The notes under the pieces were generated by a model that was given only the letters and a program-made list of their open reading frames with translations, was not told the origin of the DNA and made no database searches. The position numbers were made by a program, and so were the translations under genes. 64,000 bases of DNA from Marinobacter changyiensis (GTDB lineage Bacteria; Pseudomonadota; Gammaproteobacteria; Pseudomonadales; Oleiphilaceae). Location: positions 62,001 through 126,000 of the forward strand of contig NZ_VZZZ01000006.1 in the NCBI RefSeq assembly GCF_009193265.1, read 5' to 3'. Shown here piece by piece: positions 28,502-37,212 of this stretch. Numbering within the stretch: the first letter of the stretch is position 1; each line of letters opens with the position of its first letter.

Positions 28502-28612
28502 ATGTCTGAATTCTGGGGATTTCCAGGTGCCGATATCCTGGCTGTAACGGTAATCATTGTCTTGAGTGGCCTGGCTTTATACCAGGCCCGCACGTTCGTC
28601 ACCAAGATCTGA
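28502..28612 (+). CDS. 36-residue single-helix membrane peptide
   Basis: Very short reading frame, MSEFWGFPGADILAVTVIIV followed by LSGLALYQARTFVTKI. One membrane helix with a basic end. A strong ribosome site (GAGGAAATAAC) precedes the ATG, and the frame ends 11 bases before a terminator, so it looks like the true last gene of the tmm operon. Probably a small partner of the permease; no family is recognised. Confidence 0.65.
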   Translation: MSEFWGFPGADILAVTVIIVLSGLALYQARTFVTKI

Positions 28613-28623
28613 GGCAATACGGC

Positions 28624-28652
28624 AAAAAGGCCGGTACTGATTACCGGCTTTT
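28624..28652. terminator. Bidirectional terminator between tmm operon and acyl-CoA synthetase
   Basis: AAAAGGCCGGTA-CTGAT-TACCGGCTTTT: an eleven-pair stem with one bulge and flanking A and T runs on both strands, placed between converging genes. It also overlaps the stop codon of the synthetase gene. Confidence 0.85.
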
Positions 28653-30454
28653 CAGGCGTAAAGGGATTCAATCGCGTCGGAGTATTTTTCGTAGACTTTG
28701 CTCCGGCGCACCTTCATGGTAGCCGTCACCTCGTCGTCGTCGTGGTCGAGTTCCTTTGTGAGCAAATGGAAACGCTTGATCTGAGCCACCGGCGGCAGCT
28801 GATCGTTGCCTTTGTTTACTTCTGCCTGAATCAGTTCGGTCACCCGCTCCTGCTCGGTCAGGCTGCGGAATGTCGTGTAGGCCATCCGCTCCTGCTCGGC
28901 CCATTTGGCAACCGTGTCGTAATCAATCTGGATCAGGGCGCAAACATACTTCCGGGCCTCGCCAATCACGATGCATTCCTTGATATAGGGGCTGGCCTTG
29001 ATGGTGTTTTCGATCTCGGTGGGTGAGAGGTTCTTGCCACCTGCGGTGATCATGATGTCCTTCAGGCGGTCGACAATTTTTAGCTGGCCATCCCGCCATT
29101 CGCCCACATCCCCGGTGTGCAGCCAACCGTCTTTCAGGGTTGAAGCGGTGGCTTCGTCGTTCTTGTAATAGCCCTTGAACACACTGCCGCCGCGCATGAT
29201 GATTTCATTGTGTTCACCGAGCTTGACCTCGACGCCGGAAACGGCGACACCCACGGTTCCGAGATGCACGTCATCCACTCGCTGGGCGGTGGCGACGCCG
29301 GTGCTTTCGGTCTGGCCATAGACTTCCACCAGGGGAATGCCGATGGTCCGGAAGAATTTCAGAATGCCCGTGGAAATCGGCGCAGCGCCGGTCAGTGCAA
29401 TGGTGCAGCGACGCAAGCCGATGAAGTTCTGCAGCGCCCGGAGCACCAGAAAGTAACTGAGGCCGAACAGGCATCTTTCTTTCAGGCTCCACTGCGTTCG
29501 GGGCTTGGTGGCCATGGGGGTACAGACCCGGATTGCCCAGTTAAACAGCGCCTGCCGGAACCGGCCGGTTTCCTGGATTTTGATATAGATGGACGAATGC
29601 AGCTTTTCCCAGATTCTCGGCACCCCCAGGAAAAAGGTCGGGGCAATTTCCCTCAAGTCTTCCTGGATTGTCCTCAGGCTCTCGCCAAAGCTGACTGCAC
29701 TACCCACGTAGACTGGCGCAATGTTGGTGAATGCCTGTTCCGCTACGTGGCAAAGTGGCAGGTAGGACAGGCTGGAGCCATGCTCATCGGCCCGCAACAG
29801 ATCGATCAGTCCGGGCGCCGCCGCGTGGAGATTGCCCCAGGTGACCATGGCGCCCTTGGGCCGCCCGGTCGATCCCGATGTGTAGATCATCAGGGCGGTG
29901 TCATCCATGTGCTGGCCGTCCAGTAACTCATCCACCAGTCCGGGGTGCGCCGTCTCATATTCCCGGCCCCGGGCTTCGATGTCCTCGAACGCCGCCGGTG
30001 GCTCCGGATAATAGCGCAGGCCCTTCATATCCATCGCAATGCTATGCTTTAGTTTGGGCAGCCTGGGCCAGGCTTCCAGCACCTTGTCGGTCTGCTCCTG
30101 GTCCTCGCACACCACAAATTCCGCATCACTGTGCTCAAGGACGTAGGCCACCTCACGCCAGGGGCTGGTCGGGTACACGCCCACACAGATACCCCCGACA
30201 ATTCCTATGCCCATCTGGGCGATCACCCACTCCACCCGGTTTTCCGAGATGATGGCTACATGGCCGCCCTGTTGCAGGCCAAGGGCACGCAGCCCCAACC
30301 CGAAATGCCGGGCACGCGCGTAGTAATCCTGCCAGGAATAGGCCTGCCAGATACCGAAGTCTTTCTGGCGCAGGGCCAGCGCCTCGGGCCGCGCTTTGGC
30401 ATGGGCCCTCAGCATCTGCGTCAGAGTAAGATCGGGGATGAAAGGTGTTGTCAT
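28652..30454 (-). CDS. Long-chain-type acyl-CoA synthetase (AMP-forming)
   Basis: Activates a carboxylic acid to its CoA thioester using ATP. 600 residues, usual for the long-chain/very-long-chain (FadD/FAA) group. AMP-binding motif ALMIYTSGSTGRPKGAMVT, the linker VEVYGQTEST and the late GWLHTGDVGEW and DRLKDIMITAGGKNLSP motifs are intact. I prefer the ATG at 30454, which overlaps the livF stop (ATGA), over a GTG three codons earlier. Such synthetases are commonly the last gene of liv-type ABC operons that import aromatic or branched carboxylates; the substrate here is unknown. Confidence 0.93.
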   Translation of the reverse strand: MTTPFIPDLTLTQMLRAHAKARPEALALRQKDFGIWQAYSWQDYYARARHFGLGLRALGLQQGGHVAIISENRVEWVIAQMGIGIVGGICVGVYPTSPWREVAYVLEHSDAEFVVCEDQEQTDKVLEAWPRLPKLKHSIAMDMKGLRYYPEPPAAFEDIEARGREYETAHPGLVDELLDGQHMDDTALMIYTSGSTGRPKGAMVTWGNLHAAAPGLIDLLRADEHGSSLSYLPLCHVAEQAFTNIAPVYVGSAVSFGESLRTIQEDLREIAPTFFLGVPRIWEKLHSSIYIKIQETGRFRQALFNWAIRVCTPMATKPRTQWSLKERCLFGLSYFLVLRALQNFIGLRRCTIALTGAAPISTGILKFFRTIGIPLVEVYGQTESTGVATAQRVDDVHLGTVGVAVSGVEVKLGEHNEIIMRGGSVFKGYYKNDEATASTLKDGWLHTGDVGEWRDGQLKIVDRLKDIMITAGGKNLSPTEIENTIKASPYIKECIVIGEARKYVCALIQIDYDTVAKWAEQERMAYTTFRSLTEQERVTELIQAEVNKGNDQLPPVAQIKRFHLLTKELDHDDDEVTATMKVRRSKVYEKYSDAIESLYA

Positions 30455-31260
30455 GAAAGCCACCGTTTACGGCGTTTGTAGTGCTTGATATCCCGGTAAC
30501 TGCGGGTCTCGCCTCCGGCGCCGCCAACGCCGAGGTAGAATTCCTGCACGTCCTCGTTGGCCATGAGTTTGTCGGCCGGGCCGTCAATCACGATCTTGCC
30601 GCTCTCCATGATGTAGCCGTAGCTGGCAATCGCGAGCGACACCGCGGCATTCTGTTCCACCAGCAAAATAGCGGTGCCCTGCTCGCGGTTGATCCGGGCC
30701 ACGATGGTGAAGATTTCCTCCACCAGCAACGGCGCCAGGCCCAACGAGGGCTCATCCAGCATGATCAGTTCCGGCTGGGCAATCAGCGCCCGGCCGAGAG
30801 CCAGCATCTGTTGCTCACCGCCGGACAGGTAACCTGCCAGCTGTTTTCGGCGTTCCTTCAAGGCTGGAAAGTAGTTGTAAACCATCTCATAACTGTCGCT
30901 AAGGGATGGCTTGTTGCCCGTGAGCGCATAGGTGGCGGCAATCAGGTTTTCCTCAACGGTCAAATCCTCAAACACCCGACGACCTTCCATCACATGAAAC
31001 AGCCCGTTGCGCACCAGTTTCTCGGGCGGCGTGCCCTTCACATCCTTGCCCCGGAAACGCACTTCCCCGGCGGTCACTTCGCCGTCTTCCAGCGTCAATA
31101 GCCCCGAAACACTTTTCAGAGTGGTAGATTTGCCGGCGCCGTTGGAGCCGAGGAGCGCCACAATAGCGCCCTTCGGCACCCGGAGTGACAGGCCCCGGAG
31201 GACCTGCACCGACTTGTTGTAAACCACCTCGATGTTATCGATTTCCAGTAAGGCTTCCAT
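30451..31260 (-). CDS. livF: Branched-chain-amino-acid-type ABC transporter ATPase (LivF)
   Basis: One of two cytoplasmic ATPases of a HAAT-family importer. Walker A GSNGAGKST, signature LSGGEQQMLALGRAL and Walker B LIMLDEPSLGL are visible. 269 residues using the ATG at 31260; the family is usually about 235-240, so the C-terminal extension beyond the domain (GGAGGETRSYRDIKHYKRRK) is unusual. The preceding gene in the operon, livK, ends 8 bases before it. Confidence 0.93.
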   Translation of the reverse strand: MEALLEIDNIEVVYNKSVQVLRGLSLRVPKGAIVALLGSNGAGKSTTLKSVSGLLTLEDGEVTAGEVRFRGKDVKGTPPEKLVRNGLFHVMEGRRVFEDLTVEENLIAATYALTGNKPSLSDSYEMVYNYFPALKERRKQLAGYLSGGEQQMLALGRALIAQPELIMLDEPSLGLAPLLVEEIFTIVARINREQGTAILLVEQNAAVSLAIASYGYIMESGKIVIDGPADKLMANEDVQEFYLGVGGAGGETRSYRDIKHYKRRKRWLS

Positions 31261-31268
31261 ACTGCCCC

Positions 31269-32477
31269 TCAGTCGAGGTGAATCCACTCCGATACCGGCT
31301 CGTAACGGCCTTCTTCGGCATTGACCCGCCAGATACGGCCAACCGGGAAAGACATGTCCCGGACAGTGACCGGAATACCGATGATGCCACCGGTGTCCCA
31401 GTCCTTGATGGAGGCCAGGGAGGCGGCCATATTGTCAGCCGTCAGTTCTTTGCCGGCATCCAGGGTGCGCTTGATCACCTCGGTCCAGACCATGGCATTG
31501 AACCAGCCCTGCATGTAACCGGTGGGGCGATAGCCAGCTTCCGGATCACTCTTCTCGGCCTGCGCCCTCAGGGCATCCAGCATCGGCCCGCTTTCCTCAC
31601 TGTCGTAGTAGTTGTAGGGCATCACGCCCATGTAGCCGTCCGCATCCGCACCCATCTTGTCGATAATCAGCTTGTCCGAGGACCAGAAAGTACCCATGAA
31701 CCGGGTATCCAGGCCCATCTGGCGCATCTGCACCATGAACTCGTTGATCGGCGACAGCACGTAGCCGTGGAATACTACGTAATCCGGGCGCACCCGGCGC
31801 AGCTTCAAAATTTCTGCCGACACGTCCACGCTGCCGGGTTTGGTGACGATCGCCTCAACCACCTCAATGCCAAGTTCGGCGGCCCGGGCCTTGCCGTTCT
31901 CGATGGGGTCCTTGCCAAACTCGGTATCGCTATAGACGAAGGCCACCGTCGGCATGTCTCCACCCTCACCCTGGGAAGCTATGTACTCCAGGATGATGCC
32001 GAACATCTGACTGTAGTTGGGGCCGGGAATGAACTGGTAGGGGTATTGCTCATTATCCGTCAGTGCCGTGGCAAAGGAGGCGCCGCTCATCAGTGTGGTG
32101 CCCTGGCTGTTTAGCTCCGAGGCGATGGTCTTCATGAAACCGGTACTGTCACCGTAGTAGGTGGCCGGTGAATCACTGCCGGAAATCTTCTTGAAGGCCG
32201 CCACCGAGCGGTCCACCTCATAGGCAGTATCTTCCATCACATACTTCACCGGATGGCCATTGATACCACCCTGGCTGTTGATCCAGCTTGTGTAGTCCGT
32301 CAGGCCGGCATGGATGTGAATGCCGGCAAAGGCGAACACACCGGACAGCGGTATGGAGCCACCGAACACGATGGGTTCCTTGTCCTGGGCCATGGCTGGT
32401 CCGGCCAGGGTTAACGCCGCAACCAGGCTGCCAAGGCCGGCGAGCCGGCGACCTTTTTCGAGGATGTTTCTGAACAT
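31269..32477 (-). CDS. livK: Periplasmic ligand-binding protein of the HAAT ABC importer (LivK-like)
   Basis: 402 residues, with a signal peptide (ending ...LTLAGPAMA) and the two-lobed Leu/Ile/Val-type fold. Motifs VFGGSIPLSGVFAFAG and FVYSDTEFGKDPIENGKARA are typical. The ATG at 32477 has AAGGAG upstream; longer starts are not supported. In operons of this kind the ligand is often not a branched-chain amino acid but an aromatic or fatty acid, and the neighbouring acyl-CoA synthetase points that way. Ligand unknown. Confidence 0.92.
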   Translation of the reverse strand: MFRNILEKGRRLAGLGSLVAALTLAGPAMAQDKEPIVFGGSIPLSGVFAFAGIHIHAGLTDYTSWINSQGGINGHPVKYVMEDTAYEVDRSVAAFKKISGSDSPATYYGDSTGFMKTIASELNSQGTTLMSGASFATALTDNEQYPYQFIPGPNYSQMFGIILEYIASQGEGGDMPTVAFVYSDTEFGKDPIENGKARAAELGIEVVEAIVTKPGSVDVSAEILKLRRVRPDYVVFHGYVLSPINEFMVQMRQMGLDTRFMGTFWSSDKLIIDKMGADADGYMGVMPYNYYDSEESGPMLDALRAQAEKSDPEAGYRPTGYMQGWFNAMVWTEVIKRTLDAGKELTADNMAASLASIKDWDTGGIIGIPVTVRDMSFPVGRIWRVNAEEGRYEPVSEWIHLD

Positions 32478-32560
32478 GTTTGTTCTCCTTGCTGCTTCTT
32501 GTTGTTGGTGTTGCGCGATTTCTTGGTGAAAGGCCCGTTGAAATTCTCGCTGGAAAACCG

Positions 32561-33604
32561 TTAATTCCGGAAGGGCCACAGGCGGAAAAAACGGCGAATG
32601 CGATGCCAGATCTCCGCGAGGCCATGAGGTTCAAAAATCAGAAAGCCCACAATCAGGGCACCGAAAATAATCTCCAGCATCGGCGACATGAACACAGGCG
32701 CATTGGGGTAGAAAGGTGTCAGGGCTGCGGTCAGCAGTTTCAGGGCTTCCGGCACCAGGGTCATGAAGGCGGCGCCGAGTATGCCCCCAAGCAGGTTGCC
32801 CATCCCTCCCACGATCACCGCCGCGAGATAAAAAATCGACATCGACAGCGGAAAACTCTCCGGCGTCACCACCCGGAAGAAATAGGCGAACAGGCCACCG
32901 GCCACCCCGGCATAGAAGGAGCTGAGGGCAAAGGACATGAGCTTGTAGCGCAACAGGTCTATGCCGAGAATCTCAGCGGAAATATCCCGGTCCCGGATGG
33001 CAATGAACGCCCGACCAATCCGGGTACGGAACACGTTGCGGGCGGCAAACACCATCAGCACCGACAGCGGCACGATGATGAAATACATCATGAAATCACT
33101 CTGGAAGGCCCACCCGAACAGATGCGCCGGCTCCAGGCTCAGGCCGCCCATACCGCCGGTGACCGACTCCCACTCGGCGAAGATGAAATGCAGGAACACA
33201 CTGGCCGCCAGGGTGGCGATGGCCAGGTAAAGTCCCTTGACCCGCAGCGAAGGCAGGCCTACCAGAATCCCCACCGCGGCGGCCATAAGCCCTGCCAGCA
33301 TCAGGGTTACCGGGAACGGCAGACCCGTATTGAGGGAGAGCCAGGCCACGGTGTAGGCACCCACGCCCATGAACCCCGCCTGCCCCAGGGAAATCAGGCC
33401 GGTAAAGCCGGTCAGAATGTTCAGGCCTGTGGTGCTGATCACCGCAATGCCTACCAGGCACCCGAGGTACAGCAGGTAAGAGTCGGCCATAAACGGGAAT
33501 ACCAACAGAATCACCAGAAGCAGCCCGAACCACAGTTTCTGGGTCTGGCTGGTCCAGATCGCCTCATCGGCCCCGTAGCTCTGTTTTGCGTCACCGATGC
33601 GCAT
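32561..33604 (-). CDS. livM: HAAT ABC importer permease (LivM)
   Basis: Second membrane subunit of the importer, 347 residues, 9-10 helices. Contains the EAA-like cytoplasmic loop AFIAIRDRDISAEILGIDLLRYKL used to contact the ATPases. Positioned one base beyond livH (33606) on the same strand; 83 bases separate its stop from livK. Confidence 0.93.
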   Translation of the reverse strand: MRIGDAKQSYGADEAIWTSQTQKLWFGLLLVILLVFPFMADSYLLYLGCLVGIAVISTTGLNILTGFTGLISLGQAGFMGVGAYTVAWLSLNTGLPFPVTLMLAGLMAAAVGILVGLPSLRVKGLYLAIATLAASVFLHFIFAEWESVTGGMGGLSLEPAHLFGWAFQSDFMMYFIIVPLSVLMVFAARNVFRTRIGRAFIAIRDRDISAEILGIDLLRYKLMSFALSSFYAGVAGGLFAYFFRVVTPESFPLSMSIFYLAAVIVGGMGNLLGGILGAAFMTLVPEALKLLTAALTPFYPNAPVFMSPMLEIIFGALIVGFLIFEPHGLAEIWHRIRRFFRLWPFRN

Positions 33605-33605
33605 C

Positions 33606-34484
33606 TTACACTCGCTCTATTTCGCGGGTGCCAAAAAGGCCGTAGGGGCGAATCACCAGAATCACGGCCAGCACCAGGAAGGTCGCCGGCATCCGGTATT
33701 CGCCGCCCAGGTAGGCGCCGGCCACGGTTTCCAGCCAGCCAATAAAGACGCCAGCCACCAGGGCACCCAGAATGCTGTCCAGGCCACCGACAATCACCAC
33801 CACCAGCACACTCAGCCCGATAATCCCGAACTGGGGACTGAGGCCGCCGGTCGCGGCTACCAATACACCGGCCAGTGACGCCGCCAGCGAACCGAATACC
33901 CAGGCCATGTTGAACACCCGCCTCACGTTGATGCCCATGGAATAAGCGGCGGCCTGATCCGAAGCAGTCGCCCTCAACGCGATACCGCCCCGGGAGAACC
34001 GGAAATAGAGCAGGTAAACAATCAGCAGGGCGGAACCGATCAGGAAACCATAGGCAATCTTGGGAGCGAGATAGAGCGGGCCGATAAACACCGGCTCCCG
34101 GGGCAGGAAGCTGGGCAGCAGCTGCGGGTTGGCAGTCCAGATGAACTCCACCAGGCCGACCAGAATACTGGCAACGCCGATGGTCACCATCACCACCGAG
34201 ATGGGGGATTCACCCAGCATTGGCCGAATCATGGTTTTCTCGATCACGCCGCCCAGTATGCTGCCACCGATCACCGCCAGCGGCAGTGCGATCCAGGCCG
34301 ACATTTCCATACCGCCGGCAAAAGCCAGGAACAGGTAGGCCGCAAACATCATGATTTCGCCGATGGCAAAATTGATTACCCGGGTGGCCTTATAGATGAT
34401 CACAAAACCCAGGGCAATCAGGGCATACAAGCCACCCATGGCCAGGCCAGCCAGGCTGATTTCGCCGAAGAACAACCAATCCAT
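33606..34484 (-). CDS. livH: HAAT ABC importer permease (LivH)
   Basis: First membrane subunit, 292 residues, about eight helices, beginning with LAGLAMGGLYALIALGFVII, which is the LivH opening motif. The ATPase-contact loop reads ATASDQAAAYSMGINVRRV. Its ATG overlaps the livG stop by one base and it is followed by livM after one base, so all liv genes form one operon. Confidence 0.94.
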   Translation of the reverse strand: MDWLFFGEISLAGLAMGGLYALIALGFVIIYKATRVINFAIGEIMMFAAYLFLAFAGGMEMSAWIALPLAVIGGSILGGVIEKTMIRPMLGESPISVVMVTIGVASILVGLVEFIWTANPQLLPSFLPREPVFIGPLYLAPKIAYGFLIGSALLIVYLLYFRFSRGGIALRATASDQAAAYSMGINVRRVFNMAWVFGSLAASLAGVLVAATGGLSPQFGIIGLSVLVVVIVGGLDSILGALVAGVFIGWLETVAGAYLGGEYRMPATFLVLAVILVIRPYGLFGTREIERV

Positions 34485-35299
34485 CAGGCAGCCTCCCCTT
34501 CCGGATTGAGTTTCTTGCGCAAACTGTCGATATCGCTATTGCCCAGATAGGCCCTGATCACCTCCGGATTTTTCTGGACCTCGGCCGGCAAGCCCTCGGT
34601 AATCACCTGGCCGAAATTGAGCACTGCAATGTGGTCTGAAATATCCATCACCATGCCCATGTCGTGCTCCACCATCAGCACGGTAATGCCCCACTCTTCC
34701 CGGATATCCAGAATAAAGCGGGCCATGTCTTCTTTTTCTTCCCGGTTCATGCCAGCCACCGGTTCATCCAGCATCAGCACTTTCGGCTGCATGGCCAGGG
34801 CCCGGGCCAGCTCCACCCGCTTCTGCAAGCCATAGGAAAGACTCGCCACCGGCTGGCGACGGATATGGTCGATTTCCAGAAAGTCGATAATCCGCTGTTC
34901 CACATTTTTGCGGACGGTCATCTCCTCCCGACGGGCCGGGCCGAAATAGGCCAGGGCGCTGAGCAGGCCGCTTTTCATGTGAACGTGGGCGCCGAGTTTG
35001 ATGTTGTCGAGAACAGTCATACCCCGGAACAGGGCAATATTCTGGAAGGTGCGGGACAGGCCCAGCGCGGCCCGCTTGGGCGGTTTGATCCCGTTTGAAA
35101 GCACCTGACCCTGATAGCGGATGGTACCCTGCTGGGGCTTGTAGAATCCGGAAATGCAGTTGAACAGGGAGGTCTTGCCGGCACCGTTCGGGCCGATGAT
35201 GGTCGTAATGGTATTTTCCGGCACGCGGAAACTGACGTCCTGCAGGGCCTTTACACCACCAAAAGACAGAGACAGGTTGTTGATCTCGAGGATGCTCAC
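34484..35299 (-). CDS. livG: HAAT ABC importer ATPase (LivG)
   Basis: Second ATPase of the importer, 271 residues. Walker A GPNGAGKTSLFN, signature LSYGLQKRVELARALAMQ and Walker B VLMLDEPVAGM are present. I chose a GTG start at 35299 because GGGAGGTGAA precedes it; the longer frame adds an uninformative peptide. First gene of livG-H-M-K-F and the acyl-CoA synthetase. Promoter lies in the 248-base gap to the divergent enoyl-CoA hydratase. Confidence 0.92.
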   Translation of the reverse strand: MSILEINNLSLSFGGVKALQDVSFRVPENTITTIIGPNGAGKTSLFNCISGFYKPQQGTIRYQGQVLSNGIKPPKRAALGLSRTFQNIALFRGMTVLDNIKLGAHVHMKSGLLSALAYFGPARREEMTVRKNVEQRIIDFLEIDHIRRQPVASLSYGLQKRVELARALAMQPKVLMLDEPVAGMNREEKEDMARFILDIREEWGITVLMVEHDMGMVMDISDHIAVLNFGQVITEGLPAEVQKNPEVIRAYLGNSDIDSLRKKLNPEGEAA

Positions 35300-35547
35300 T
35301 TCACCTCCCGGCACCCTTGGCGCCGGACACACGGGCATCCGAAGACACTATGCTCATACCCACCCTACGCCCAAAGATGATTGTAATTTTTGTTTTTCTG
35401 ACGCCGGGGTTCACCCCGAACCAAGCTTAAAGTAATCCATTCAGGCAACAATAGGCAAACCGCTCTATCCTGTTACCTGACCAATAGCCACAAATGCTAC
35501 GCAGGGCGCTGGCCTTCAGACCTGCGGCTGCAGGGGAGCACGCAACC

Positions 35548-36342
35548 ATGACAGATCAACTGGTCACCACCGGACTGGACGCCGAAACCGGCGTGGCAAC
35601 CCTTACCTTCAACCGGCCAGAGGCCCTGAACGCGGTCAATGTGCCTATGGCGGAAGCCTTTCTGGCCGCTGTCCAGAAGCTTAAAAACCAGACCGGAGTG
35701 CGTTGTGTGGTTCTGACAGGGGCGGGACGCGCCTTTATGGCCGGTGGTGACGTATCCAGCATGGCCGGCACACCGGAGCAGGCGGGCAGGTCGATCAGCG
35801 CCATCCTGAATGCGGTCAACCCGGCCATCCTTCTGCTGCGCAGCATGGACGCTCCGGTGATCGCTGCAGTAAAGGGGGTTGCCGCCGGCGCGGGCCTGAG
35901 TCTGGCACTGATGGCGGACCTGGTTGTGGCCCGGGAGGATGCCAGATTTCTGGTGGCCTACAACGGTATCGGCGCGGTTCCCGACTGTGGCGGCAGCTGG
36001 TTTCTTACTCACAAGATTGGCGCCGGCAGGGCGGCGGAACTCATGCTGCTGGGCCGCACGCTCAGCGCCGCCGACGCCAAAGTCTGGGGCCTGATCACCG
36101 AATTTGCTCCACAAGACCAGTACGAAAAACTGCTGGCCGACATCATCACCAGGACGGCCAGCGGCCCAACCCGGGCCTTTGGCGCTTTCCGCCGGCTTAC
36201 GGACAGGGCAAACGGCAATCAGCTCGCCGCACACCTGGAAGCGGAGCAGGCGGCGTTCCTTGAAATGACCCGTACCGCGGACTTTGCAGAGGGTGTCGCG
36301 GCCTTTCTAGCCAAGCGAACCCCGGACTTTCGCGGGCGGTGA
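35548..36342 (+). CDS. Enoyl-CoA hydratase/isomerase family protein
   Basis: Crotonase-fold enzyme, 264 residues, acting on an acyl-CoA. Oxyanion-hole segments FMAGGDVSSM and KGVAAGAGLSLALMADLV are intact. The second acid residue falls in GAVPDCGGSWFL, with aspartate where classic hydratases have glutamate, which is also seen in isomerases such as PaaG. ATG at 35548 with GGGGAG upstream, divergent from the liv operon. It likely degrades the CoA thioester made by the linked synthetase. Confidence 0.9.
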   Translation: MTDQLVTTGLDAETGVATLTFNRPEALNAVNVPMAEAFLAAVQKLKNQTGVRCVVLTGAGRAFMAGGDVSSMAGTPEQAGRSISAILNAVNPAILLLRSMDAPVIAAVKGVAAGAGLSLALMADLVVAREDARFLVAYNGIGAVPDCGGSWFLTHKIGAGRAAELMLLGRTLSAADAKVWGLITEFAPQDQYEKLLADIITRTASGPTRAFGAFRRLTDRANGNQLAAHLEAEQAAFLEMTRTADFAEGVAAFLAKRTPDFRGR

Positions 36343-36369
36343 CCGGGATTTACTGAATCAGACGGAACG

Positions 36370-37029
36370 CTAGCGGTAACGCCTTTGATCCAGTGTTGTT
36401 AACCGGTCGGGGTGGAACACCATCAGGCCGGTAACAAAGGCACCATTCACAAAGCCCTCGGGAATCATGAACAGTGGCAGATAGCGCAGGTAGTCGTGCA
36501 CCAGCTCGTCAAAGGTGTAAACGCCGCTGGACCAGAGCATCAGGCACATGACGGTTCCCGCGACGGCCACCGCAATGCCGGCACCGAAAAAACCGCAGAA
36601 AAAGATATATGCAAAGAAATTCCGGAAATCTCTCCGACGCTCCCAGAGCATGATCCAGTGGCTGACGAGTGCCGGCACCATCACAGTAACCAACCCGTTT
36701 GCGGCAAACATCAGCAACGGCTCCCGACCGGTAATCACCGTTATCACCAGAGCAAGCAGACCCGCCATTACGGCTAATGCCCAGCCCAGCATCAGCGTTA
36801 AAACAGTGATACCGAAAATATGGATGGCCAGGCCCGGGGAAATGCCCGCACGTAACTGCCAGGCAAAACCCAGCACAACCGCCGCGCCGAAAAAGGAGTG
36901 CTGCAGTGCGTTGTCCTTGCGCAGTGCCTGCCAGTCAATGGCACGCAGGGCCTGGGCCAGAATCACCAGGAAAAGGACCAGAGTAACCAGCCACTGGCTG
37001 GTGGACAGCAGGTTGTCAGTCATACCCAT
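36370..37029 (-). CDS. CbiM-like / COG3235 membrane protein
   Basis: 219-residue integral membrane protein with six or seven helices, similar to the energy-coupling-factor permease group COG3235. The segment GISPGLAIHIFGITVLTL aligns with CbiM-type helices and MIPEGFVNGAFVTG resembles the C-terminal substrate-side motif. No ECF ATPases are next to it, so the transported solute is not known. The ATG at 37029 is a guess among two nearby ATGs (37023, 37029); a longer frame begins with TTG. Confidence 0.75.
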   Translation of the reverse strand: MGMTDNLLSTSQWLVTLVLFLVILAQALRAIDWQALRKDNALQHSFFGAAVVLGFAWQLRAGISPGLAIHIFGITVLTLMLGWALAVMAGLLALVITVITGREPLLMFAANGLVTVMVPALVSHWIMLWERRRDFRNFFAYIFFCGFFGAGIAVAVAGTVMCLMLWSSGVYTFDELVHDYLRYLPLFMIPEGFVNGAFVTGLMVFHPDRLTTLDQRRYR

Positions 37030-37112
37030 GGCAAGGTACCGCTGCAATCGGTTCTGGAACTGACATCATAACGGGGTACTCCCCTCACCGCCCACTTTTC
37101 CCAACCCCCGCC

Positions 37113-37129
37113 CTTAAGGTTAATTTAAG
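37113..37129 (+). promoter_or_regulatory. PmrA/BasR-type direct repeat upstream of the GT2-ArnT operon
   Basis: CTTAAG-GTTAA-TTTAAG matches the PmrA-box form YTTAAK-N5-YTTAAK with an exact 5-base spacer. It is 84 bases before the glycosyltransferase start, where a -35 region would lie. PmrA boxes precede lipid A modification operons that confer polymyxin resistance, so the position is meaningful. No PmrAB genes are in this window. Confidence 0.65.
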
Positions 37130-37212
37130 GTTACACGCCAATACTGCGGGTCCAGATCACTGAGGGCCTGCAACCCGCCCCGTTGATGTTCTGCGTTTGA
37201 GGATGTCTTGAT

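Noticed and set aside
32480-33745. 421-residue plus-strand frame
   Set aside because: It is the antisense of livM and the livH end, very rich in Gln, Gly and His, with no domain signals.
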